NCBI GenBank assembly: GCA_916048095.2
Contig: OU696597.1
Span: forward strand, 3,741,550 to 3,805,549
Source: Sacculina carcini
Taxonomy: Eukaryota > Arthropoda > Thecostraca > Sacculinidae
Direction of reading: 5' to 3'
Length of the DNA stretch: 64,000 nucleotides
In this document: in pieces, positions 34,380 through 43,481 of the stretch
Layout of the letters: each line of letters opens with the position of its first letter
How positions within the stretch are numbered: position 1 is the first letter of the stretch
The notes under the pieces: model-generated
Told to the model about the DNA's origin: nothing
Databases searched by the model: none
What the model saw: only the letters and a program-made list of their open reading frames with translations
Made by a program: the position numbers and the translations under genes

Positions 34380-35371
34380 TGTCGGAAATATTTTGCGCTG
34401 CAAATGATGCATGGTACAGTTTGTGCTCTAATACAGTATATAGTTATATACATGTTTTGAATTTGAAGAAAAAAGGTACATTTTATTTTTCCAACTACGA
34501 AGAGCTCGATGAATTCATTTATACGGAACTTGTGTGGTTCAGTACCTCCAACATGTTCTCTTGTTGGTGCGGTCGGGTTACACAAACCATCAAGCCGTTC
34601 TGCATAAAACATGTAATAACCCGCAGTGAGAGGAAACGAGGTATTTATTTAATGAATAACAATGAAAACAACCAATGAGTAATAAAACAATCGTTCACGA
34701 CACTTGCAAACACAACATAACCACCAACACACACACAATCAACATGAGCATACACAACTAGTCAAACACACTAACGTTGACCAATTACCGCTCGAATTTG
34801 AAAGCACACACACGCACACACATGTACGTTGAGCTTTATCATCATAGATGTGTTGTGAGAAGGGTTGTGTTACAAGGGTCCTTGGTAATTAGACCGCCCG
34901 ATGATGCAAGGTTTCATCTGTCAGCGTGTGCGGCTATATTTGCAGCAGTGTGGAGTGAGGACTGGACGTGGAACTGTGAGCTTTGCGGGGAAGTTGTGAG
35001 AGTGATTGTGTTTGCGTGTGTGAGGTGTGAGAGTAATGGTGAGTGGTGTTAATAGTGTCAATTGCGAGGGTTTATGCGTGCAAGTGCTTCTATCGTTTTC
35101 CATTTCCTTATTTGTATTTACTTCAGAATGCAAATAAGGACGACGTATCTCATTTTTCTTGTGTTGGCTGAAATCACAATAATAATAATAAGAAGACCGA
35201 GGTGAAAAACAAGATGGAGAAAGGAGGACTGATTTCAGTCGACTATACAGCGGTGACATAGCGAGGAGAAACAGCACTCCACAGCGGTGAAAAAATATTA
35301 TGCTCTTGTTGGTGCGGTTGGGTTACACATACCATCGTATTGATATTGGTATTGATTTCCCCTCTGTTCTG
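34380..35371. other. No gene recognised; repeat R4 at both ends
   Basis: The words around TGTTGGTGCGGTCGGGTTAC at 34563 recur at 35305 as TGTTGGTGCGGTTGGGTTAC. With R3 this suggests two copies of one larger, diverged element in shuffled order. Otherwise unique DNA with short CACA tracts. Confidence 0.55.
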
Positions 35372-35467
35372 AAAGCACACACACACGCACATACACACAC
35401 ACACACACATACACAAGTATGACCCCAATACTATCCCAACAATATCCCTAACACTATCATTATTATT
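35372..35467 (+). repeat. Dispersed repeat R3, copy 2
   Basis: Same orientation as 34235-34345. Ends where the broken GC-rich gene begins. Confidence 0.88.
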
Positions 35468-37000
35468 TAAACGCCTGCCGCCTGGCAGGACCACATGCGG
35501 CTGTTATCGCTACCATCCTGCGCCAGGAACACCGCTTCCAAATCTTCATCGGCGAGTCCCCACGGCCAGGCTGGATCCTGCCGACCGAGACAGTCGGCAC
35601 ACGTACACCTCTCAGCATTTCTATCGCGCCCGGTAGCGCGACCACACCCACCTCCATCTGACTGTCAGCCTCCTCGATGTTGTTACATTTTGCAGCCCAT
35701 GGTGCCAAAGGCATGAATCCTGGTTATCCTTTCCCTCTCTCGGCTATGCCCCATGGTACCCCGGAAGGTTGCACGAAGCTTTTGTCTGTTTGGGCAGTAT
35801 ACAGGGACGCCTTCAAGGCCCGACCCCTGTAATCTGCTTTGTAGTCTCGCACGGTGTTATGTGCAAAGATCCGCAGCTCGGGCGCGGCTGCTAGGATGAG
35901 ACTAGAGTCCTTGCCAGGTCGTATATTCATATACATCGAGCTAAGCTCGACAGGAGAATCGTCTAATTTCGAAATGAATCGAGTTTTTGTCTCGCTCTCC
36001 ACAGATCTGTCATGGTGGAAGAGATTATTGATATTGACTCCGAGCCAGACAGGTAGCTCGTTGACGTGACAGAAAGGAGTCTCCCGGGGCGTAATCACGC
36101 CACCCGGGTCGGGTCCCCCGTCCACGTCGATCCGCACATACGGGGTCCCCGCTAATCCGTAAAAGTCCGAGGTCACATGCTCGTTTTGCTTGCAGTTCAC
36201 CCCTTTCACGGCAGCGTTGGCCTCGGTACAAGAGCCGGTCTCGCCGGGTGCATTAAAGTAATCCAGCCCCTTCCCACAAGATGGTTTCGGCCTCGTCCAT
36301 ATACTCGCCTTGCCGGGCCGTATCCATATACGGCACCAGCGTCCCGTTGCCATGGGTGGCGTGCTGCTCTTGGCGCAGCATTATTGTGCGCAGCTGCACA
36401 GGCTTGTAGCCACCCGTTGTCGCCGGTGCTGGCATCAAGACAGGGGCTCTCAAATCGGGTCATTTCTTCAGTGGCGTCAAGACAACTGGCAAGCCCGGCC
36501 ATGAAGCAACAGATGCACCCTGACCTGCCAGAAAGGATGTCGTGTACGTCGTCCTTGAGTCCCTCCGGAATGGAGGGGACGGTTTTTACGACGCGCTCGA
36601 CAGCCTTAGTGAACAGATCGAGGGGTGGCACAGATGTGCTGATGACGGTGGCAGATGAGGTTGTTACCTTCTTCCCTTCGCGACACACTAGCCTCTCAGT
36701 GAGTACGGTGTCCGCTAGTGTGTGCGAGGTAGGCATGTTGCTGCTCAGGGCGATCCACCGGGGGTCGTCCTTTATGATCGGATCATCGACCTGCAGACGT
36801 TTGTCAGTTCTCAGAAGCTTCACGACGAGCGACGCGAAAGCCGGTACCGTCCTCGGTGAGTCCAGGAACGCAAAGATCCTGTCGGCTGAGTGCCGTATGG
36901 CCCCGGCCACCCGGCGCGACGGTAGCGCATGCTGCGTTGGGCTTGATTCCTCTGCCTCGCGCTTCGCTGGAGCTGTCTCTTTGGCACCGGACAACAGTAT
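35468..37000 (-). pseudogene. Broken GC-rich gene, possible endogenous viral capsid-like element
   Basis: About 1.5 kb of minus-strand protein-like sequence is spread over three frames: 37066 to about 36480, then 36453-36253, then about 36270-35727. An in-frame TAA at 35724 follows, and further frame changes lead to the TAA at 35468. The segments abut or overlap and keep coding character (AETILWEGAGL, YFNAPGETGSCTEAN, YVRIDVDGGPDPGG, MNIRPGKDSSLI, ELRIFAHNTVRDYKADYRGR), so it was one intron-less gene of roughly 500 or more residues. I do not recognise a host family. Intron-less structure, absence of transposon enzymes and the look of a structural protein suggest a double-stranded RNA virus capsid (totivirus-like), but this is a guess. 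GC content is visibly higher than that of its neighbours. Confidence 0.4.
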
Positions 37001-37009
37001 AGCCCCAAT

Positions 37010-37085
37010 GTAATGCAATTTGCAAAAACATTGCAATGCATTGCAATGCATTGCAATGCATTGCAATGCATTTGCAATGTTTTCT
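37010..37085. repeat. Tandem TGCAATGCAT array, self-complementary
   Basis: About five head-to-tail units of the decamer TGCAATGCAT. The stretch TGCATTGCAATGCA equals its own reverse complement, so the array can fold on either strand. Flanking TTTGCAATG/TTTGCAAA words extend it imperfectly to 37110. Confidence 0.92.
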
Positions 37086-37409
37086 GAAACATTGCAAATG
37101 TTTTGTGCAACATTTTTCGAAAGCTTTTGGCAGAAATTGTGTTACACATTCATTTTTATTTCATTTTGATGTAGTTATTTGTGTTCAAATACCTCTCATC
37201 GGGAGAAGCACCTAACGGCCAGTGAAATTATCATCGACGTGACGACAATGCCGCCGACGAAGCTGCGAGAAATTATGCTTCGGCCGGTGTCGGCCATTTC
37301 GCGCTGTACCACTTCCTCGTTTATTTCCTGCTGTATTGACGTAATACAAACACACTATTATTATTATTGCACGTCCCGCTGAAGCTCAGAAAACTTGTTG
37401 CACCTCCCA

Positions 37410-38291
37410 TTAAAGCTTTGCAAACAAATCTATATCATAAAGGTACTTGAGTATTAGTCGAATCGCGTTCGGGTGGTCAGGATGTAAAATATTGATGAGA
37501 TTAAAATGGATGCTTGTGGAGTGGCAGTAGGACCGTAAGGGTTGCCGCGAGACCTCATACAACTCGCATTCCGTGATTATATGACTACACATGAGAGGAG
37601 TTCGACAGTGTGAGCATATAGGTGGCGATGTCTTCTCCAATGAATAATTGTGTGTTATCCTAGTGCATCCCAGTCTTAGTCTCGCGATTACTCGCTGCGC
37701 TTTCCTTGGTAAATTGTCATCCAGCCATGGAGTGACTGATTTTTTTATGGCCCCAAGTGCATAATTATGCCTCTGACTGGTCCACTTTTGTTGGAAAGAC
37801 TCGCATGTAGCCGTATTCACAAGCTGTCTTATTGTCTGCTTACACGCTGGATACTTGTTAATATCGCTCGATTCCAACGCAGCTTTTGCTTCTGCATCTG
37901 CCCTCTCATTGCCCTTCAGGCCACAATGCCCTGGTATCCACACCAGTATACAGTCGTAGTTCGATGTTATACGATGTAAAACATTTAAAATTGATAAAAG
38001 TATAAAATCCGATGAAAGACTATTGGAAATGTAGACTAGTGCAGATCTCGAATCACTCAGAATTAAAGTTTTTTGTACCCGATGTTCTTCCACGTATCTC
38101 AAAGCTCTGTATATTGCGTACAGCTCAGTATTGAAAACCGTGACATATGAAGGCAGACGGAACCTTGATATGCACGCACTACCCAGCTGTTTGGTGTATA
38201 TTGCGCATCCTGACTTTCCTTTGCACTTTGATCCATCCGTATATATTTGGGCATAGTCGCTATAATGCGAAATGTACTCCGCAAACGCCAT
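37410..38291 (-). CDS. LINE RNase H and C-terminal zinc knuckle, unit 1
   Basis: A 293-residue open frame. The RNase H catalytic set is visible: AQIYTDGSK (Asp), FNTELYAIYRAL (Glu), LILSDSRSALVYI (Asp) and GLKGNERADAEAKAA (Asp), with the usual VWIPGHCG before the last. A Trp-rich linker (TPWLDDNLPRKAQRVIARLR) leads to the Cys/His motif SHCRTPLMCSHIITEC. Coding sequence of this domain extends upstream to about 38400 in the same frame (PPWYKTAPKIHF). Enzymatically it could degrade RNA in the RNA-DNA hybrid, but the RT upstream is in other frames. Unit 1 is the only copy with this frame intact, because units 2 and 3 lack one T at 37740-37746. Confidence 0.88.
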   Translation of the reverse strand: MAFAEYISHYSDYAQIYTDGSKCKGKSGCAIYTKQLGSACISRFRLPSYVTVFNTELYAIYRALRYVEEHRVQKTLILSDSRSALVYISNSLSSDFILLSILNVLHRITSNYDCILVWIPGHCGLKGNERADAEAKAALESSDINKYPACKQTIRQLVNTATCESFQQKWTSQRHNYALGAIKKSVTPWLDDNLPRKAQRVIARLRLGCTRITHNYSLEKTSPPICSHCRTPLMCSHIITECELYEVSRQPLRSYCHSTSIHFNLINILHPDHPNAIRLILKYLYDIDLFAKL

Positions 38292-38719
38292 TGAGACCTC
38301 AGTATCTGATACCTGCGCTTTGGTCGCATCCGGTAGGAAATGGATTTTTGGAGCTGTCTTGTACCAGGGCGGTATGTCGTTGTGTGAGTGAGCGCAGTTC
38401 GATGAGTCATCGCATTTGCGGGGTCGATGAACCCGTTGAACCGAAGCTCGTGAACCATTGATCCAATTTTACTGTATTGTACAGTCACTTCATCCTTCTG
38501 AAGGCTGACACCAGTTGAGGTCCTGCTAGTGAAGTCATCTGGTAGAAGGACCTTGAAGGTTACTGATTGTGAGATTTCACCGACCGTCTCTGCAGAGGCC
38601 TCTATGTCTGGAGTGCATGATATGGCAGCATGATAGCATCGCGGAGCTGGGATGCCAAGCTCCCCTCCTTTCTTTCGAAATTTCGGCATTACCCCAGTTG
38701 AACACCGGAACAATAGTGA

Positions 38720-39063
38720 GTATTGAACTTGACAACTATGATAGATGTGGAAGGTCTATGTGAATGATATCATCCACGCATCGCGCTCACTCACACAGTC
38801 GTAGACTAGGCCATTTCGGTGAGGTACTGCCACATTGAGCTCCTGAATATACTCCCTCGCTCGTCTATTAGGCACCCGCTTGGATAACTGCTTTCTGGAG
38901 GAAAAATTGGGCATGTTATCTCCGATATTTGTATAAGGATGAGCGATGTGGTTATAGCTGGTGTGTACTTTCAACGTGTAACGTAGCACGATATTCTTGC
39001 GTCGTATGCTCAGTTCTGGAAAGCCGGTATACACTCGCAGGGCCTCGACTGGTATCGTTCCTG
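38720..39063 (-). pseudogene. LINE RT connection region, unit 1
   Basis: After the RT frame ends at 39064, the minus strand continues one frame over with ALRVYTGFPELSIRRKNIVL and QLSKRVPNRRAREYI, the region between RT thumb and RNase H in I-type LINEs. The shift is explained by a local duplication of an AACAGGAACG-like word at 39060-39085. A further frame change near 38400 leads into the RNase H. Confidence 0.65.
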
Positions 39064-39678
39064 TTATTCGTTCCTGTTCCTGGCACCTGTTATCAGCCGA
39101 AGAGCCTCGTTTTGGATTGGTTCTAAAAGACTAAGAATGGAAGTGCTCGCCGATGAGTATGACTGTAGTCCATAGTCTAAAATCGATAAAATCAATGTTT
39201 TAAAAATCTTATGGAGAACGGAAACGCTCGCACCGGCGTGTTTATTCCCAGCTATAATACGTAATATGTTTAATCGCTTCTGACAGCGCACCTTCAAGTC
39301 TATTATATGTTCCCGCATTATGAGTCTTTTATCCAACACGATACCTAGAAACTTTTGTGATTGTCGGTACGGAATGATTTCGCCACCCAACCTCAATGTT
39401 TCCTGAATTTTATAACTGTCTATTGAGTATAGCACGGCCGACGACTTCAGACCAGAAAACTTCATGTGGTTTGCTTTGGCCCATAGTGCTAAAACATCTA
39501 GAGCTTCTTGAAGTTGATCGCTCATGATAGCCACGTTTTCACCTTGAATCCAAATGGCGCTGTCATCGGCGTAAATCGCATATTGGATATTTGCTGGCAT
39601 ATCGCTGAACATATCATTCACCATCAAGTTGAATAGGATTGGCGACAGACAACTTCCTTGTGGTAACCCAATATCCAT
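39064..39678 (-). CDS. LINE reverse transcriptase, C-terminal part, unit 1
   Basis: A 204-residue frame with DIGLPQGSCLSPILFNLMVN, QYAIYADDSAIWIQ carrying the catalytic YADD, then NHMKFSGLKSSAV, SQKFLGIVLDKRL and LDYGLQSYSSAS, ending LRLITGARNRNE. It is collinear and in frame with the upstream RT part (39745-40839), separated only by a TAA at 39745, so originally one polypeptide. It supplies the polymerase active site. Confidence 0.9.
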   Translation of the reverse strand: MDIGLPQGSCLSPILFNLMVNDMFSDMPANIQYAIYADDSAIWIQGENVAIMSDQLQEALDVLALWAKANHMKFSGLKSSAVLYSIDSYKIQETLRLGGEIIPYRQSQKFLGIVLDKRLIMREHIIDLKVRCQKRLNILRIIAGNKHAGASVSVLHKIFKTLILSILDYGLQSYSSASTSILSLLEPIQNEALRLITGARNRNE

Positions 39679-39744
39679 GCTATACTGGTCCGAATATATG
39701 CCTGCGAGTCGCGTTCTAAAAAATCTCCTACCTGGCAGAAAGTT

Positions 39745-40839
39745 TTATATATATTCCGCCATATTACCCCTCAAGCCCATGTCGTGTATTTTTCGCAACA
39801 ATATTCCCGGTATAACTGTATCATAAGCGTTGGTCAGATCCAGATATACGACCAGTGTACACTGCTTGTTGACAAAGCCCGTTCTTATTATATTTTCCAG
39901 CCTGACTACCGAGTCTACTGCCGATCGACTGGGACGAAATCCACTCTGATAGTGATCGAGCACATTGTTTGTCTCAAGAATGTAAGAAACTCTGGCTGTC
40001 ACCATCCTCTCAAGAAGTTTTCCCATACAACTGGTCAAGGATATTGGTCGGTATGACTTGGGAGAATCGCGGGGTTTTCCCTTCTTCAGAAGTGGTACAA
40101 TTGTTGAGTGTTTCCATGATGCAGGATAAGAATGTGTTCTCCACAAGGAATTAAAAAATGCTAAGACGTGATAAAAGGATTCAGATGATATATGTCTTAA
40201 AAAATCGTAATGTATGTTGTCTGGTCCAACCGCCGTATGGCCTGATCGGTTGATCGCTCTTTTTAATTCCAGAGGTGTAAAATCGAGATTATATTCGTAC
40301 ATGGTGGGATGATCGAAAGCGTTGTCTGGCAATTCAATCTCTAGCATTGCCGATGGTTCAATGCCGTGATATGCCTGAATACAACTTGTTCTAGCCATAT
40401 GTTCTGCCATTTTGTTGGCGACAACTTTTGGCTCGCTGATACGACTGCCCTCTATATTCAGGATTGGCGAAGCTACTGACGTCCAGCTGCCATTGAGTGC
40501 TCTGATCCCTCTCCAGATCGCTGATATAGGTGTCGATGGGGTAAAAGAGTCAATAAAATTATGCCATGCTAAAATCTTATTTCTCCTAATCACCCTCCTA
40601 GTGACGGCTCGCTCCCTACACAAGGCTATTTTCGCAGCTATCGTTTTAGTTCGCAGATAAAACCTAATTGCTCTCTTTCGTTTTGCAACCGCACAACGGC
40701 ATTCATTGTTGAACCATGGAACAGGTGTCTTTTTGGGTGGACGGCGTTTCCAAGGAATGGAGAGTCGAGCAGCAGAGATGATTTGAGTTGTTATGCTGTC
40801 GGTGCTATTGTCGACGTCTATACCATCTACTCCATCCAA
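39745..40839 (-). CDS. LINE reverse transcriptase, N-terminal part, unit 1
   Basis: A 364-residue frame. It opens with the linker after the endonuclease (KTPVPWFNNECRCAVAKRKR). RT motifs follow: ELKRAINRSGHTAVGPDNIHY, SYPASWKHSTIVPLLKKGKP, KSYRPISLTSCMGKLLERMV, DHYQSGFRPSRSAVDSVVRL and VVYLDLTNAYDTV with the first catalytic Asp. It stops at a TAA after NMAEYI, in frame with the next RT part. On the other side a TGA at 40843 separates it from the endonuclease, also in frame. Confidence 0.9.
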   Translation of the reverse strand: MDGVDGIDVDNSTDSITTQIISAARLSIPWKRRPPKKTPVPWFNNECRCAVAKRKRAIRFYLRTKTIAAKIALCRERAVTRRVIRRNKILAWHNFIDSFTPSTPISAIWRGIRALNGSWTSVASPILNIEGSRISEPKVVANKMAEHMARTSCIQAYHGIEPSAMLEIELPDNAFDHPTMYEYNLDFTPLELKRAINRSGHTAVGPDNIHYDFLRHISSESFYHVLAFFNSLWRTHSYPASWKHSTIVPLLKKGKPRDSPKSYRPISLTSCMGKLLERMVTARVSYILETNNVLDHYQSGFRPSRSAVDSVVRLENIIRTGFVNKQCTLVVYLDLTNAYDTVIPGILLRKIHDMGLRGNMAEYI

Positions 40840-40842
40840 AAC

Positions 40843-41290
40843 TCAGCATTGCCTGAAAAGAGACCAGTTTGCCTTGGCCATGTTCCATGTTGGTAGCCAT
40901 TGTTGCTGAGCAGACCTATCACCAGCTGACATTAAAATGGGGTAGTGGTCTGAATCTTGCGTATCTACGTGTACGGACCAATTCAACCACTGCGCTACTT
41001 CTGGTGAACAAATAGATAGGTCGATTGATGATGTATTAGCCGTAGAGATGTTAAAAAACGTGGAAGATCCGTCATTCAAGAGAGTCAGTGAGAAATTGGA
41101 GAAAAAATTCTCTATTGACCTGCCCTTACATGTTGTACAGTTCGATCCCCAGGTAATACTTTGCGCGTTAAAATCTCCTAAAATAAGCATCCTGTTATTC
41201 AAAGACGCCTGAACTGTTTCAAGATGTCGTGTTATTGTTTCAGCTGTAGTATCTGGTGGCAGATACGTGCTTACTACATCGTCTCGTCGT
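40843..41290 (-). pseudogene. LINE APE-type endonuclease, C-terminal part, unit 1
   Basis: In frame with the RT across a TGA. Visible: VVSTYLPPDTTAETI, RMLILGDFNAQSITWGS (the GDFNA motif), SSIDLSICSPEVA and DTQDSDHYPILMSA (the SDH catalytic motif). The N-terminal half is missing. The open frame extends upstream to 41346 through sequence belonging to the transporter exon, in a different frame from it. Confidence 0.88.
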
Positions 41291-41710
41291 CTCGTCGTCC
41301 TTTTTATCACTCTGCTCGCTACACACATCCTGCACCACAACGCCATTCATGACTTCTCGTTTTTTTTCGTCGCAACCATCAATTGCCTCGGTTTTGCTGC
41401 TGAACATGTGCTGAATTTCTTCGAGCGACTTGCCTTCAATATCGGGCACAACTGCCACCGAGAATATTGCCATCAGCGCGTGCAGCACAGCGAATACCAG
41501 AAACACACCGGCCATTCCCAGTTGCCGCAGCTGCCACTGGAACGAGTACTGCATGAGAAACGTGAACACACTGTTGAACTGGCATCATCACTACGCTGTC
41601 AGCTGGGGAACGCACACTGCTCGGCAGAATTTCGCTCGGTAAAATTGCCAACAGCGGACTGATACCCAGCGACATTAAGCTTAAATGTGTATTTTTGACC
41701 TAAGGTCAAA
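41281..41710 (-). pseudogene. Sugar transporter (MFS, Tret1-like) last exon, unit 1
   Basis: The minus strand reads MSLGISPLLAILPSEILP then SSVRSPADSV in one frame, the TM10 loop signature of SLC2-type transporters (SEI-x-P-x-x-VR). After a one-base shift near 41585 it reads FLMQYSFQWQLRQLGMAGVF, LMAIFSVAVVPDIEGKSLEE and IQHMFSS, the last membrane segments and the PE-T-KGKSLEEI signature at the start of the cytoplasmic tail. An upstream CCTTAG could be the acceptor. The tail runs into the truncated LINE. Only this exon is present, so the protein cannot function. It is oriented like every other piece of the unit. Confidence 0.78.
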
Positions 41711-41722
41711 ATCATGTTTACC
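41690..41722. other. Short palindrome near transporter exon
   Basis: TTTTGACCT-A-AGGTCAAAA, 9-bp arms with a one-base centre. It contains an everted pair of the nuclear-receptor half-site AGGTCA. Repeated in each unit. Confidence 0.6.
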
Positions 41723-41878
41723 CTCATAATGACCAAATCTCCATTTGCCCAAAATGACTATACTCTAGGGTGTGACAGTGGGCCTGTGACAGTGGGCTGT
41801 AATGAGCTGTGTAGACGCAAGAGAACCGTAATGGCTTATTATAAACGATTACGTCTACGATTACGGCTATGAGGCGGA

Positions 41879-43298
41879 CTATAGATAATTGAGAAGACGG
41901 CTGAGCTCCGAGAGAAGGCGAAGTAACCTGCGGATCACTCCAGCTTCAATCCGCGAAATCGCAGTCCCTCCCTTTCGGTTGGTCACCTCCAGCAATGGGT
42001 GCTTCAACCCACTCATCACTTCTGCGCGTGCAAATTGGAACATAGGCGAGTCCTCTCCTGCAAATGATGCAAGGCGGCTCACCAACCCCACAGCTCGGGA
42101 TATCACCAACTTGCTCAATCAAATAGAGAGCCATGGCATGAATGCATGTGTCAAGGTCGGTCAACGACATCTCTGTTAGGTTAACAAAACCAGGTAGCGT
42201 AGATGCATGTGGTGTTCCTAAGTCCACACTCTGCAAGTGCCGGGATTCCCACTGCAGCATGTGTGTAGCCCACTTATCAGCTGCGTAGTAGGCTAGACCC
42301 ACAGAGGCATCCACAATCTCTCGTGTCTCAGTGTTTTCTGCCCCGTTTACAGCTATTTCCGTAATCTGCATGCCCAACGGGAAACCGCTGTATGCTGGCT
42401 CGTCGGGGAGGTCAAAGCTAGATCGTCCTACTTCAACAGTGCATTCTTGACAGTTGAAAGATAACGCCCATTTGCCTGATATTGTTACACCATCTGCTTC
42501 CATTATGCATAGACGTGACAGCCCGCAAATATTTGACGCCTGAAAACATAGCGTGTAATCCGTCGACTGCTTTGCGAACTGAAAGGCAGTGTTTGTTATT
42601 ACAGTGCAGTGCGTGCAATAGTTGTATAGGGAGTTGATCATGGCTCCGTGCGAGGATGAGTTGTCTAGCAAGCGATGCTGGATAGATTCGCCTACAACTT
42701 TGCGCGTCACCTTGATCAAGTCTTCGACTGATACCGTTGTCTTTTCTGAGCACATCCGGAGTAAGAGAGTAGCTAGATTTGAGCTATCCCCGACCACCCA
42801 TGACAGCATGTCCGTGATTTGTTTCAAGGACGAAACCATTGATGTGCTGTCGATTATTGCTAAATTGGAGCGACGTGTGCGCATAGAAGTCAGTGATTCC
42901 ACGTAAGGCTTGTGCGGACCTCGTGTGCTGAGCTTGTTGCTCGCATCATTCACAGTGATCAGAATGGACCGACTGGGGTCTATTTGATCTGAGTCCCAGC
43001 GAGAAAGGACACATTGATCTGTTGTGCAAGGCATCGTGACGCCTTCCATGGTTATTCCCCAATACTGTTCTCAAAGTGCCTGCGCTATTGAGTTGCTGCA
43101 GGCAAACGTCGGATTCAGCAAGACAGTATCGATGCTACGTGACTCCTCATAGGACAGTCGCGCCTTCAGGTGAGCCAACAATCCATCATCCATTGTTTGC
43201 ACCATATGTCTAAAATCGGTTTCGGAAATGTCAGTCCCCTCACTTCTCTCCAGCGTCTGCCTCACCGTTCGAGAATGTATTGTTTTATGAAACAACAC
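41879..43298 (-). pseudogene. Endogenous viral element: L polymerase fragment of a non-segmented negative-strand RNA virus, unit 1
   Basis: The minus-strand frame 43298-43071 continues in frame, after one TGA at 43071-43073, into a 367-residue frame (43049-41946). A one-base shift near 42120 leads to a further 79 residues ending at 41879. Landmarks match the capping (PRNTase) region of mononegavirus L proteins: a YWGITMEGVT-x-P segment after the stop, LSWVVGDSSNLATLLLR, then the HR dipeptide in GESIQHRLLDN with a following SHGAMIN, a TH-x-x-x-x-T motif, and YTLCFQASN. The HR dipeptide is the catalytic motif of the RNA 5'-capping activity. About 470 of some 2,000 residues remain; the RdRp catalytic domain is absent, so it cannot make viral products. 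Chuvirus-like or rhabdovirus-like origin cannot be decided by eye. Confidence 0.8.
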
Positions 43299-43481
43299 GG
43301 AAATTGCAATTTTCGAATATATATATTATTCAACAAACGCTTACACCAATAAGAAATATTAGAATTCTCTCACCACACCAAAACACTCACAAGTACCACA
43401 CTACTCAAATCACTTGTCACCTTGTCGCTAACGCGCAGCGTATGACGTTTCAATTATTATTTACAATGATGCCACCTCACA
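43299..43481 (-). repeat. gypsy 3' LTR-like segment, unit 1
   Basis: On the minus strand the integrase ends within a polypurine tract (GAGGGGGAGG, 43482-43491). The DNA then starts TGTGAGGTGGCATC, as expected of a 3' LTR following a PPT. It runs about 180 bases and then meets the L-protein remnant. No matching 5' LTR is present upstream of gag, so identity as an LTR rests on position only. Confidence 0.55.

Larger units (their letters stand above)
37357..41290 (-). mobile_element. RNase H-bearing LINE, 5'-truncated, unit 1
   Basis: Order on the minus strand: partial endonuclease, RT, connection, RNase H, Cys/His tail, about 50 bases of 3' UTR and an (AAT)n tail at 37357-37370. The domain order fits the I/R1 group of LINEs. 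The 5' end, including ORF1 and the first half of the endonuclease, is missing; the break joins transporter sequence near 41285, as expected of abortive target-primed reverse transcription. Confidence 0.85.

Noticed and set aside
36177-37013. 278-residue plus-strand frame
   Set aside because: Antisense to the broken GC-rich gene; the high GC content leaves several frames open. The minus-strand segments look more protein-like, although this is a judgement.
38099-38713. 204-residue minus-strand frame between RT and RNase H
   Set aside because: The parts toward RNase H are in the wrong frame (the RNase H frame extends to about 38400); no motif, so treated as LINE spacer.
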